A DNA stretch of 39,341 nucleotides. Source: Rhodoferax sp. (GTDB taxonomy: Bacteria; Pseudomonadota; Gammaproteobacteria; Burkholderiales; Burkholderiaceae_C). The position numbers were made by a program, and so were the translations under genes. Position 1 is the stretch's first letter. Every line of letters begins with the position of its first letter. The stretch lies in contig VMTC01000038.1 in the NCBI GenBank assembly GCA_013791765.1, positions 1-39,341 on the forward strand, written 5' to 3'. Shown piece by piece: positions 20,661 to 28,094 of the stretch. Below the pieces are notes generated by a model. It made no database searches. It was not told where the DNA came from and saw only the letters and a program-made list of their open reading frames with translations.

Positions 20661-21701
20661 ATGGCAACAACAACTAAGTCACTCCGCAGTTTTTTGCAAG
20701 GCTCCTTGAGTGACTTTGCGGAGTCTTGTCAGATGGGTCCACTAGTTACCGCAACGACTCTGACAAGCCTTGTTGTGCTATTGGCCAACCTACGTGAGGA
20801 AGGTGCTGAACTCACGCCAGAGGTCTACTTATGTGAAAATTTAGAGGAGACACTGAAGCTCTTGCCCGATCGTGATGTACTGCAAATAGGGCACGCAGTT
20901 GATCCGATATCCGCCATCACAGAAGGACTCAAAAAATGCAGTCCTTTGGCTATTGGAGGGTGGAGCGTCTACTTGTCCTCAATTGCTGGAAATTATGAGT
21001 TTGGACTTTTCCGGGGATCGTTAAATCCCTTAAGCATCTCTGTGAATAGCACTCTGTTTTCAGAGCCGCTTGAATCAATAAAAGTCGTGCGCCTTTTTCG
21101 CACTGCCACAGGATGCGTAGAGCTATGCAACAACAACAACAACACGCATTGCATATTGTTGAATGACAGGCAGGAAGGTGGCCCAAAGCCAAATCAGCAT
21201 GCAGAAACTTTGCCAGAGCTAATTTGTCGAGATGTCCCAGAGAATTTACGCGAACCGTCTACAACATATGTTGGCAAAACTTTGGACAGAGCTTTAGGTG
21301 CGTGCCACGGTACACTAATTGCAATAACTAAAAAGGACACTGTTCCATCTTTCTTAAAAGATGGAGTGGTACTCCTTTCGCCGCTTGACCTCTACGAGGC
21401 CGTCGCAAAGAAAAGCAAATTCAACCAAGAAATTACGAATGAGCATCGCCTAAATGCATATGCGGCACTGATTCAGGGAATGGTGGGAAGTGACGGCATA
21501 ACAGTTTTCAGCACGAAAGGAAGACTGTTGGCCTACAACTGCTTTATTCAATCACCGAGTAAGGTTGACGGTAAACCTGTTGTCGGCGGAGCGAGAACGA
21601 GAGCATATGAGGCATTGCGGAAAAAAATCGGAAATGGTATCGACGCCGTGTTCATCCAATCGCAAGATGGATGGACAAAACTCGCTAAGGAACAACTATG
21701 A
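20661..21701 (+). CDS. Putative DisA_N/diadenylate-cyclase-like (DACNV-like) domain protein
   Basis: Length 346. I know no characterised homologue. The C-terminal third looks like a derived DisA_N fold: CHGTLIAI at residues 215-222; SDGITVF then GRLLAY at 277-292, in the place of the DGA motif of diadenylate cyclases; GGARTRAYEAL at 309-319, in the place of GTRHR; and FIQSQDG at 331-337, in the place of the SEE segment. The changed residues make cyclase activity doubtful and a sensor or ligand-binding role likelier. The N-terminal ~190 residues are unassigned, with no signal peptide or membrane helix. A good AAAGGA precedes the ATG. Base and codon use is visibly A+T-richer than glnS, which suggests transfer. 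It overlaps the next gene by ATGA. Confidence 0.6.
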   Translation: MATTTKSLRSFLQGSLSDFAESCQMGPLVTATTLTSLVVLLANLREEGAELTPEVYLCENLEETLKLLPDRDVLQIGHAVDPISAITEGLKKCSPLAIGGWSVYLSSIAGNYEFGLFRGSLNPLSISVNSTLFSEPLESIKVVRLFRTATGCVELCNNNNNTHCILLNDRQEGGPKPNQHAETLPELICRDVPENLREPSTTYVGKTLDRALGACHGTLIAITKKDTVPSFLKDGVVLLSPLDLYEAVAKKSKFNQEITNEHRLNAYAALIQGMVGSDGITVFSTKGRLLAYNCFIQSPSKVDGKPVVGGARTRAYEALRKKIGNGIDAVFIQSQDGWTKLAKEQL

Positions 21702-23020
21702 CTACTGACTCAATGGTTCTTTGGAGCCCAAAAGAAATTGAAATAATTCCAAAGGGGATTTCTGCTCCAACTGACATCGTTGGATATGCCGTCCAACTCA
21801 GCACCAGGGATAAGAACCAAATCACCAAGGGATTTCAAAACGGTGCTTTTGAAATGACCATGAGCTACGTTTGGACCAAGGCCATGGTCGCGCTTAAACG
21901 TGACCTAGCAAAAGTTGGAATGAGCTTCTTGGGTGAGTTGCTTGGCAAAGGAGACTTCGACGACGATACAAATCCAACGACAGCGATATCAGACAACGAA
22001 GCAATTATGCTGGCGCAACAACTTGGCGTTGTCACGGCCACGGAGTCTATGAGATTAAGGCACGCTCATGAACAAATATCACACTTTCTGGATATTGACG
22101 GCAATGACATCGACGAAGACGAGTCGATGGAGGAAGCTGAAGCCGTCGCCGGATTGAAAACATGCGTCAAGAACATATTGGGGAAGCAAAAAGTCGAGGT
22201 TGCAACCCAATTTGCGGAATTCAGATCCTTACTGGAACGCAAAGTATTTAGTGCCGATGACAGTGCAATTCAAAATCTAAAAATATCACCGTACTTTTTT
22301 AGAAAGATCACCCTTGGTATTTTGCTAAATTTGGCACGCCTTACGAAGGGGGCTCAGCTTGAAAACGCACTGGCGAACTTAAATGTTATTTTGCCGATAG
22401 TTTGGCCTAACATCCGCGACTCCGAAAAATGGCAAGTCGGAACCGCGTACTCGGTCGCCTATAGCGATGGTGCTCAAACAGCTTCAGCGGGGTTGAAAAG
22501 CGCGTTACTGAAAGTCAAGGGCTTTGACTATGTACCAGAAAATGTTAGATCGCACACTTTTGTGAAGGCGGCTGAAAAGGTATTGGAAGCGCACGAAGGA
22601 CATAACAATTTCTATAACGAACCCGCCACTGTTCGTGAACTACGCGCGCTGGGATCGACTATACCCATCCCTGCATTTCCATCATGTACGGCGGCCATCC
22701 TTTGTGTGAAGTTGGGAAATCAATATGGCGTGTCGGCTGCGGCGCAAACAGATGCTACGGCAGTTTTGAAGTCCTTTACCAGTGAACGATGGACATACTT
22801 CTTGAACGAATGCTTACCAAGCAACTCGCGGCTCATTGATAAGCTTTTTTATGAGAAACCACGCGTCCGTTTTATGGCGCTTGCAAAGGAATTTAACCTA
22901 GGCGATCTTTTACTTGAGGGTCGACCAAGGAAGCTTGTTGAAGCAGCGGTTTCAGCAAGCGATGCAAAGTTGATCAACGCCGTTGACCAAATTCGCAAAG
23001 AGTTCTACGGGAAGCAGTAA
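21698..23020 (+). CDS. Uncharacterised protein coupled to the DisA_N-like gene
   Basis: A 440-residue protein I do not recognise. The start overlaps the preceding stop (ATGA, 21698-21701), so the two form one translational unit. It is mostly helical in appearance and soluble, with no confident membrane segment. It has a strongly acidic stretch near residues 125-148 (DIDGNDIDEDESMEEAEA). I found no Walker motif, HD, nuclease, protease or polymerase signature. Its A+T-rich codon use matches its partner and not the flanking genes. It could be an effector or structural partner of the DisA_N-like protein. That is inference from operon structure only. Confidence 0.7.
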   Translation: MTTDSMVLWSPKEIEIIPKGISAPTDIVGYAVQLSTRDKNQITKGFQNGAFEMTMSYVWTKAMVALKRDLAKVGMSFLGELLGKGDFDDDTNPTTAISDNEAIMLAQQLGVVTATESMRLRHAHEQISHFLDIDGNDIDEDESMEEAEAVAGLKTCVKNILGKQKVEVATQFAEFRSLLERKVFSADDSAIQNLKISPYFFRKITLGILLNLARLTKGAQLENALANLNVILPIVWPNIRDSEKWQVGTAYSVAYSDGAQTASAGLKSALLKVKGFDYVPENVRSHTFVKAAEKVLEAHEGHNNFYNEPATVRELRALGSTIPIPAFPSCTAAILCVKLGNQYGVSAAAQTDATAVLKSFTSERWTYFLNECLPSNSRLIDKLFYEKPRVRFMALAKEFNLGDLLLEGRPRKLVEAAVSASDAKLINAVDQIRKEFYGKQ

Positions 23021-23127
23021 GTCTTTTTCAAGAAATGGGGCCTGGCTCTATTTTTTCCTGGCAATTGCCGACTGTGTTAGCCGCGTCACTGACTGCAAGT
23101 AATTGAAAGAAGGGAAGAAAAAATAAA

Positions 23128-23844
23128 ATGGCAAAGTTTCTAAACACCAGCGCAACCAACTACTTCCTTGAAGAGTTAATCAAAGGCGCCTCAGACCGCC
23201 TGATTCTGATCAGCCCATTCCTCAAGCTCAACGACCGCATGAAGGAACTGCTGGCCGATAAGAACCGCCTGAAGATTGACGTGCGCATCGTCTATGGCAA
23301 AAGCGAGTTGCAGCCGCAGGAAATCGAATGGTTACGTGGCCTGACCTACATCCGCACCAGCTTCTGCGAAAACCTGCACGCCAAGTGCTACATGAACGAA
23401 GAGATGTGCATCGTGACCAGCCTGAACCTGTATGAGTTCAGCCAGGTCAACAACAACGAGATGGGCATCCTGATTCAGCGCTCGGACGATAGCCAGCTCT
23501 ACAAAGACGCCTATGAAGAAGCCCAGCGCATCATCCGCATCAGCGATGAAGTGCGCATTTCGCTGGAACGGGTAACGAGCGAGCCCGAGGCAGCCAATCG
23601 GGACGACGATAAAGGTGCAGATAGCGCCAACCGGGATGACAAGCTAACCTCATCCAAGATCGGGCAAAAAATGGGTTTGAAAACGGCCCAGTTTCTGGAC
23701 CGTGTTACCGAGCATGGCTATCTGGCGCTTGAGGGCGACAAGCATGTGCTGACCGCCAAGGGCGAAAAGGCTGGCATTGAGTTTGTCGCCAAGTCCCGCT
23801 TTGGCCCTTACTTTTTGTGGCCGCAGGATTTTCAGCCGGCGTGA
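23128..23844 (+). CDS. Phospholipase D-like protein with C-terminal winged-helix-like domain
   Basis: Length 238. The N-terminal half carries one HKD-type motif: HAKCYMNEE near residues 88-96, followed by TSLNLYEFS and a NNNEMG segment, as in PLD-family nucleases and related proteins. After an acidic linker (~150-172) comes a C-terminal part with TSSKIGQKMGLKTAQFLD and FGPYFLWPQDF. This resembles a small DNA-binding (KilA-C-like) domain, an inference from pattern only. An AAGGGAAG precedes the start. The GC-rich base use contrasts with the cassette upstream. A decayed copy of its 5' end lies at 31666-31725. Confidence 0.75.
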   Translation: MAKFLNTSATNYFLEELIKGASDRLILISPFLKLNDRMKELLADKNRLKIDVRIVYGKSELQPQEIEWLRGLTYIRTSFCENLHAKCYMNEEMCIVTSLNLYEFSQVNNNEMGILIQRSDDSQLYKDAYEEAQRIIRISDEVRISLERVTSEPEAANRDDDKGADSANRDDKLTSSKIGQKMGLKTAQFLDRVTEHGYLALEGDKHVLTAKGEKAGIEFVAKSRFGPYFLWPQDFQPA

Positions 23845-23846
23845 CC

Positions 23847-24215
23847 ATGAAGATTTCGTACGACCAAGCGACCGACTCGCTCTACCTCCACTTGGCTGAC
23901 AGCGCTTCAGTGGACTCTAACGAGGTGACCGGCGGCGTTGTGCTGGATTACGACATCAACGGCGCTGCTGTGGGCATTGATATGCAACAGGCCAGTCAAC
24001 GTGCGGGCCTCAACAGCGATGCCGTGAAATGCCTGTACCTCGAAAACGAGGACATTCTGCAAATCCGCCTGTCATACAAGACCATCGTGCGCGAGGCGTC
24101 ACCAGACTGGCACACCAACATCAGTTATGCCGAGGACGGCTCGATTGTGGAGATCGTGATACTCGACGCCAAGAAGGAAGGCCTGCTGCCACTTGAATTC
24201 GGGAGCGCGACCTGA
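23847..24215 (+). CDS. Tandem DUF2283 protein
   Basis: A 122-residue protein starting two bases after the PLD-like stop. The first half, MKISYDQATDSLYLHLAD with GVVLDYD and VGIDM, is a typical DUF2283 unit. The second half, ILQIRLSY with DGSIVEIVILDAKK, looks like a second, diverged unit. DUF2283 proteins are small, of unknown function, and often sit among toxin-antitoxin genes. I prefer ATG 23847 over an in-frame GTG at 23817 that overlaps the previous gene. Confidence 0.75.
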   Translation: MKISYDQATDSLYLHLADSASVDSNEVTGGVVLDYDINGAAVGIDMQQASQRAGLNSDAVKCLYLENEDILQIRLSYKTIVREASPDWHTNISYAEDGSIVEIVILDAKKEGLLPLEFGSAT

Positions 24216-24217
24216 AA

Positions 24218-24284
24218 TTTGCTATATTTTATAAAGCTACTTACGTATATTCCACGGGGGTTATAGGCCTAAAACGTATAAATT
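24218..24284 (+). repeat. Dispersed element, copy 3
   Basis: Starts two bases after the DUF2283 stop: TTTGCTATATTTTATAAAGC, then CTACTTACGTATATTCCACG, GGGG and TTATAGGCCTAAAACGTATA. It shares an extended 3' end (GGCCTAAAACGTATAAATT) with copy 4, so these two copies are closely related. Confidence 0.85.
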
Positions 24285-24360
24285 AAGCTGTTCGTCAACG
24301 AAAGTCACTCACGGCGGTATATTTCCAAGCAATCGCAACCGTTTTTCATTGGAGTCAGTT

Positions 24361-24576
24361 ATGCAGCAAGCCGCCAAAGCCTTGAGTGAACTAGCTGTTC
24401 AACTTCCACCGGTAGAGCGCATGGCGTTGGTGGAGCAAATTCTCGATAGCCTGGACGAGCCCGACCCCTCCATGGATGCACTGTGGGCGCAGGAAGCGGA
24501 TGACCGTTTGGCGGCCTACCGTCGCGGCGAAATTCGCGCCGTGCCGTTGTCTGAGGTGCTGGCCAGCCAGAAATAA
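24361..24576 (+). CDS. Addiction-module antitoxin-like protein, without its toxin
   Basis: 71 residues, of the putative addiction-module component family (TIGR02574-like). Family pattern: a helical N-terminus with LPPVERMALVEQILDSLDEP, then DALWAQEADDRLAAYRRGEI and VPLSEVLA. These genes normally precede a ParE/RelE-type toxin. Here the next gene encodes a NERD membrane protein, and its ATG follows the TAA directly. I used ATG 24361 rather than the TTG at 24349. It may be a degraded pair, or the NERD gene may have replaced the toxin. Confidence 0.82.
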   Translation: MQQAAKALSELAVQLPPVERMALVEQILDSLDEPDPSMDALWAQEADDRLAAYRRGEIRAVPLSEVLASQK

Positions 24577-25356
24577 ATGAAATCAAACTCAAAACGCTCA
24601 CCTCTCGACCGTACCGCGCCATTGCGGGTCGCAGGGCAATCTCTCGATGAGGAACTGGACGACGTAATTTACGACCATGTTTTATCCCCTGTACTCGTCG
24701 CACTTTTCGTCGTGATGCTGGCAGCACTGGAATGGTGGCGGTATGTCATGGATTTAAAACCATCGCCATGGATATTCACCGCTCTTGCGATGCTGCTTTC
24801 TGGGTATGCAGCGTTCAAGTTCGTGCGCACACGTCAGCGCGTCAGGCAGCTCAGACTGGGCCGAGATGGAGAGCGGGCTGTTGCCCAATATCTGGAATGG
24901 TTCAGAACTTTGAACTTCTTCGTTTTTCACGACGTGCCCAACGGGGATGCGAATATCGATCATGTGCTGATTGGTCCGTCGGGCGTTTTCACGATCGAGA
25001 CCAAAACACTTTCCAAGCCTCAACGTGGCCATTGCAAGATCACGGTCGAGAATGGCGTGATCCGTGCCAACGGCCAGACGCTGGACCGTGATCCCATGAT
25101 TCAGGCCAAAGCACAGGCGGGATGGTTGAAGCACTTTCTGGCAGAGAGCCAGTTTGAAACCACGGTGCAGCCGGTCGTGGTCTTCCCCGGCTGGTTCGTC
25201 GAGCGTTTCGATATGAAAGCCGCTGGCGCTTGGGTGTTAGAAACCAAAGCCTTGATCAAGTTCATTGAGAATGAACCGGAGCGCCTGACACGCGAACAGA
25301 CACAAGCCATCGCGTCAGCGTTGCGCAGCCACATTCGGGCTCAGGCGAAGACTTGA
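24577..25356 (+). CDS. Membrane-anchored NERD-domain (nuclease-related) protein
   Basis: 259 residues. Two membrane helices (about 36-57 and 63-83) precede a cytoplasmic NERD domain. The domain opens GRDGERAVAQYL (95-106) and has a nuclease-like active-site pattern: D128 in NIDHVLIG, with E141 and K143 in TIETKTL. NERD domains are distantly related to restriction-endonuclease folds, and their biological role is mostly unknown. The ATG directly abuts the antitoxin stop, so the two are co-translated. The stop is followed at once by dispersed-element copy 4. Confidence 0.85.
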   Translation: MKSNSKRSPLDRTAPLRVAGQSLDEELDDVIYDHVLSPVLVALFVVMLAALEWWRYVMDLKPSPWIFTALAMLLSGYAAFKFVRTRQRVRQLRLGRDGERAVAQYLEWFRTLNFFVFHDVPNGDANIDHVLIGPSGVFTIETKTLSKPQRGHCKITVENGVIRANGQTLDRDPMIQAKAQAGWLKHFLAESQFETTVQPVVVFPGWFVERFDMKAAGAWVLETKALIKFIENEPERLTREQTQAIASALRSHIRAQAKT

Positions 25357-25425
25357 TTTGCTATATTTAATATAGCTTCTTATACATATTCCACGCGGGC
25401 TAGAGGCCTAAAACGTATAAATTTA
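25357..25425 (+). repeat. Dispersed element, copy 4
   Basis: Begins directly after the NERD stop with TTTGCTATATTTAATATAGC and contains CATATTCCACGCGGGCTAGA then GGCCTAAAACGTATAAATTT. It ends about eight bases before the zeta-like start codon, so that gene has no normal ribosome binding site of its own outside the element. Confidence 0.88.
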
Positions 25426-25432
25426 CTACCAC

Positions 25433-26029
25433 ATGCCTCGCAAGACCCAAGCTCCTCCCCGCGTCGTCGTCTTCGCTGGCCCCAACGGGGCTGGCAAGTC
25501 AACGCATGCTGACGCCATATTGGCTGCGCTCGGCATGGAGACTTTTGTGAACGCCGACTACATTGCACGCGGCTTATCCGGGCGCCACACAGATGGCGTC
25601 GCGTTCGAGGCGGGTCGCATCATGCTCAGGCGGTTGCATCAACTGGGTGACGCCGGGGCTGACTTTGCTTTTGAATCAACCCTTGCCAGTCGCAGCTTTG
25701 CGCCTTTTTTGCGGCAGCTCAAAGCACAAGGCTATATCGTCGCCATTTACTACTTCTCGCTGGCCAATGCTCAATTGGCAATACGCCGTGTGAAGCTGCG
25801 CGTGGCGCTGGGTGGGCACGATGTCCCCGGTGATGTGGTGCGGCGGCGGTTTGGGCGCAGCTTGAACAACTTCTTGGACCTTTACGTACCTTTGGCGGAC
25901 GAATGGACCTTGTTCGATAATTCCACGTCGCCTCATGCGCGAACCGTGGCCGCGAAACTCGCTAACCAACTCACAGTGACGGAGACTGCAACATGGCACA
26001 AACTGCAAAAACTCAGCATAGTCGTCTGA
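25433..26029 (+). CDS. Zeta-toxin-like P-loop kinase
   Basis: 198 residues. Walker A GPNGAGKST is at 16-24. FVNADYIA at 38-45 is the zeta/phosphotransferase DxxxxA-type strand, FESTLAS at 80-86 follows, and a late RRRFGRSLNNF segment supplies arginines. These match zeta-toxin-family AAA proteins, some of which phosphorylate UDP-N-acetylglucosamine. It is shorter than the classic epsilon/zeta toxins, and no epsilon gene is upstream. Instead a 56-residue gene overlaps its 3' end by 37 bases. The start is not preceded by a recognisable Shine-Dalgarno. Confidence 0.82.
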   Translation: MPRKTQAPPRVVVFAGPNGAGKSTHADAILAALGMETFVNADYIARGLSGRHTDGVAFEAGRIMLRRLHQLGDAGADFAFESTLASRSFAPFLRQLKAQGYIVAIYYFSLANAQLAIRRVKLRVALGGHDVPGDVVRRRFGRSLNNFLDLYVPLADEWTLFDNSTSPHARTVAAKLANQLTVTETATWHKLQKLSIVV

Positions 26030-26163
26030 CGCCCTCCCCCAAGGAACTGCAAAAAGCCCTGGAACAATCTGCCAAACAGGCGCAGCGCTTGGCGGATGCC
26101 TTTGGCCTTGTCGTGCCGAGCATCAAGCCCAAGCCATCCAGCAGTACGCACACTGCGGGCTGA
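25993..26163 (+). CDS. Small protein overlapping the zeta-like gene, candidate antitoxin
   Basis: 56 residues, beginning MAQTAKTQHSRLTPSPKE and containing LQKALEQSAKQAQRLADAF. It ends with a basic, Pro/Ser-rich tail. Its first 37 bases overlap the zeta-like gene in another frame, and it continues well past that gene's stop, so it is not merely a shadow. I recall similar small ORFs after short zeta-like genes in proteobacteria. A neutralising role is inference. Confidence 0.62.
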   Translation: MAQTAKTQHSRLTPSPKELQKALEQSAKQAQRLADAFGLVVPSIKPKPSSSTHTAG

Positions 26164-26223
26164 ACCATCAAGGCCTGACGGTGGCGAACTCGGGGTGATT
26201 ACCGGTGAAAGCAGCAGACTCAT

Positions 26224-26288
26224 TACGCTATATTTTTAGTAGCTACATACGCATATTCCACGGGGGCTAGAGCCCTAAAATATATGAA
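26224..26288 (+). repeat. Dispersed element, copy 5
   Basis: TACGCTATATTTTTAGTAGC, then TACATACGCATATTCCACGG and GGGCTAGAGCCCTAAAATAT. The hairpin GGGCT-AG-AGCCC is perfect in this copy. It lies about 60 bases after the 56-residue gene. Confidence 0.88.
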
Positions 26289-26351
26289 TCCTGATACGTA
26301 CTACCAAGCGTAGCGACATGGCGCCTCGGTCAACATCTTCACACCACAAAG

Positions 26352-26386
26352 ACCCCATTTAAGGTATTATCAACCCCATTATGGGT
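26352..26386 (+). promoter_or_regulatory. Double ACC-N8-GGT operator at the MNT regulator start
   Basis: Two palindrome-like sites, ACC-N8-GGT at 26352-26365 and again at 26373-26386, are spaced 21 bases apart, about two helical turns. The second overlaps the ATG at 26381. The region between contains TATTAT. This is what an autoregulatory site of the downstream winged-helix protein would look like. A close relative of the whole ~40-base block recurs at 33292-33325. Confidence 0.5.
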
Positions 26387-27004
26387 ATTTCAAGCAACAA
26401 CAAGAACGCCACAAGTCTGGCCGACGCCCTCTTCCCCAAGGGGCGGCAGCGCGTGCTGGCGGTGTTGTTTGGCAACCCGGGCCGCAGTTTTTACGCCAAC
26501 GAAGTGATTGCGCTGGCGCAGTCGGGCACGGGTGCTGTGCAGCGTGAACTGGCGGCGTTGTCCGAGGCGGGTTTGCTCACGGTCACCAAGCAAGGCAATC
26601 AGAAACATTACCAGGCCAACGCGGATGCACCGGTGTTCGCAGAGCTGCGCGGGCTGGTGCTCAAGACCATGGGGCTGGCTGATGTACTGAAGGTCGCCAT
26701 GGCACCGCTTGCCCAGCAGATTGATCTGGCGTTTGTCTACGGCTCTGTCGCCAAGCAGCAGGACACCGCGCACAGCGACATTGACGTGATGATCGTGAGC
26801 GCGGTCCTGGGCTATGCCGACGTCTTCGGCGCGCTCGAAGGCGCCGCCGCCACGCTAGGCCGCAAGGTCAACCCGACGCTGTACACACCGGCTGAACTGG
26901 CCAAGCGAATCAACCTGGACAACGCGTTTGTCACGCGCGTGCTGCAGCAACCCAAGATATGGCTCATAGGCAAGGAGGAGCAACTACATGTCCAGCCCGC
27001 TTGA
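26381..27004 (+). CDS. Winged-helix/nucleotidyltransferase (MNT) fusion protein, antitoxin-like
   Basis: 207 residues. The N-terminal winged helix (about 17-80) contains AVQRELAALSEAGLL. The C-terminal minimal nucleotidyltransferase domain has the GSx10DxD motif: G121-S122, D133 and D135 in HSDIDVMIV. MNT proteins pair with HEPN toxins and can neutralise them by adding AMP; the fused winged helix suggests autoregulation. It overlaps the HEPN gene by 17 bases. A 58-base piece of this gene (26420-26477) is repeated with one mismatch at 28241-28298. Confidence 0.83.
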   Translation: MGISSNNKNATSLADALFPKGRQRVLAVLFGNPGRSFYANEVIALAQSGTGAVQRELAALSEAGLLTVTKQGNQKHYQANADAPVFAELRGLVLKTMGLADVLKVAMAPLAQQIDLAFVYGSVAKQQDTAHSDIDVMIVSAVLGYADVFGALEGAAATLGRKVNPTLYTPAELAKRINLDNAFVTRVLQQPKIWLIGKEEQLHVQPA

Positions 27005-27395
27005 CAACCTGTGCGGTCCCGGCAAACCGCTGCAAAAAGAAGCACCGGACGCGAACGAACTTGCAGGCTTGCTGCGCAGCGGTACTGCGCGGCTCAAGGA
27101 CGCACGCAACGCCACGCTGGCACTTGAAAGCCAATTTGATCTGGCCTACAACGCCGCACACTCATTGAGCCTGGCGGCGCTACGCCGCATGGGTTATCGC
27201 GCAGGCAACCGGTACACAGTGTTTCAGGTGCTGCCGCACACGCTGGGTTTAGGGCCTGAGGTTTGGCGGGTGCTGGACAAGTGTCACAACACACGCAACT
27301 TGGGCGAGTACGAAGGTTTGCTCGATGTGGATGAACGTTTGGTCAAAGATCTGATTACTGCCACGCAGACAGTTGCTGATGCGCTGGGCAAATGA
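26988..27395 (+). CDS. HEPN-domain protein, candidate toxin of the MNT pair
   Basis: 135 residues, all-helical in appearance. The overlap with the MNT gene and the late EVWRVLDKCHNTRNLGEYEG stretch fit small HEPN proteins. R94-x5-H100 could be the RX4-6H ribonuclease motif, but the residue after the arginine is not the usual polar one, so catalysis is uncertain. A dispersed-element copy starts nine bases after the stop. Confidence 0.72.
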   Translation: MSSPLDNLCGPGKPLQKEAPDANELAGLLRSGTARLKDARNATLALESQFDLAYNAAHSLSLAALRRMGYRAGNRYTVFQVLPHTLGLGPEVWRVLDKCHNTRNLGEYEGLLDVDERLVKDLITATQTVADALGK

Positions 27396-27404
27396 GGTTA
27401 TCAA

Positions 27405-27473
27405 GTTGCTACTATTTATATAGCTTATAACGCATATCCCACGAGGGCTAGAGGCCTAAATGGCTATAAAAAT
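27405..27473 (+). repeat. Dispersed element, copy 6
   Basis: GTTGCTACTATTTATATAGC, then TTATAACGCATATCCCACGA and GGGCTAGAGGCCTAAATGGC. It lies between the convergent HEPN and cold-shock genes, 15 bases before the end of the latter. Confidence 0.85.
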
Positions 27474-27488
27474 ACAGTCAAACCGCCT

Positions 27489-28094
27489 TCACTCAGCGAA
27501 AGGTTGCGTACACCACTGCTGCTCACAGGGTACGCCGTCGTGGTTGCCGTCCATCTCCATTCCCGGGCAGTTTTTCAGGAAGGCTTTGGCCTCTTTGCAT
27601 GACGTCATTTGCGAGCAGTGCTTGCGGCCATCGCATTGAAAGCCGGCAGGCGTTGCGAATGCGGACTCCGCCCGCGTGGCGGGTGCTGCGGGCGCAAAAG
27701 CACTCTGGGGTGCTGATGGGATCTTCATCGCGTAGTTGGCGTACTTGCTGTAGCCATACCCGCCCAGCGCCGCCAGCATGGCCAAGATTATCAATTTGCT
27801 GCCAAACCCTGTCTTTCGTTGGTTATGACCGCTTCGACTGAGGCGGGGACTGCGCTTGGCGGTGTGGGCTCGCGCTGCTGGCACGACCCCCGCACGTTGC
27901 ACGCGCACGGCGCGTTTCTTTCCGTCTCGGTCTGGTTCCACCTCAAATGAAAGTCGCTCACCCACGGTGGGCAACTGGCCGTCGCGGGCAAAGGCGGAGA
28001 TGTGGGCAAACAGCTCTTGCCCGCCATCGTCAGCCGCGATGAATCCAAAGCCGCCCTCAGCGTTCCATTTTTTCAGGCTTCCGTCATAGCGCAT
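27489..28094 (-). CDS. Cold-shock domain - membrane helix - excalibur domain protein
   Basis: 201 residues from ATG 28094; an upstream in-frame start at 28169 adds 25 residues without domain similarity. Residues 3-68 form a cold-shock domain with RNP-like GGFGFIA (14-20) and LFAHISAF (28-35). A basic linker follows, then a membrane helix near 100-118 and an Ala/Pro stretch. The C-terminal excalibur-type domain (153-195) has six cysteines and MDGNHDGVPC, a calcium-loop-like D-x-N-x-D pattern. The cold-shock domain would be cytoplasmic and the cysteine-rich part periplasmic. DUF1294 is the commoner partner of this kind of cold-shock domain. Confidence 0.85.
   Translation of the reverse strand: MRYDGSLKKWNAEGGFGFIAADDGGQELFAHISAFARDGQLPTVGERLSFEVEPDRDGKKRAVRVQRAGVVPAARAHTAKRSPRLSRSGHNQRKTGFGSKLIILAMLAALGGYGYSKYANYAMKIPSAPQSAFAPAAPATRAESAFATPAGFQCDGRKHCSQMTSCKEAKAFLKNCPGMEMDGNHDGVPCEQQWCTQPFAE

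Noticed and set aside
21126-21143. CAA trinucleotide run (five Asn codons)
   Set aside because: Too short to suggest phase variation by slippage; it lies in frame and looks like ordinary low complexity.
24218-27473. Regularly spaced repeats resembling a CRISPR-like array
   Set aside because: The repeats are ~65 bases, spaced by whole genes of unequal length, with no short uniform spacers and no cas genes.
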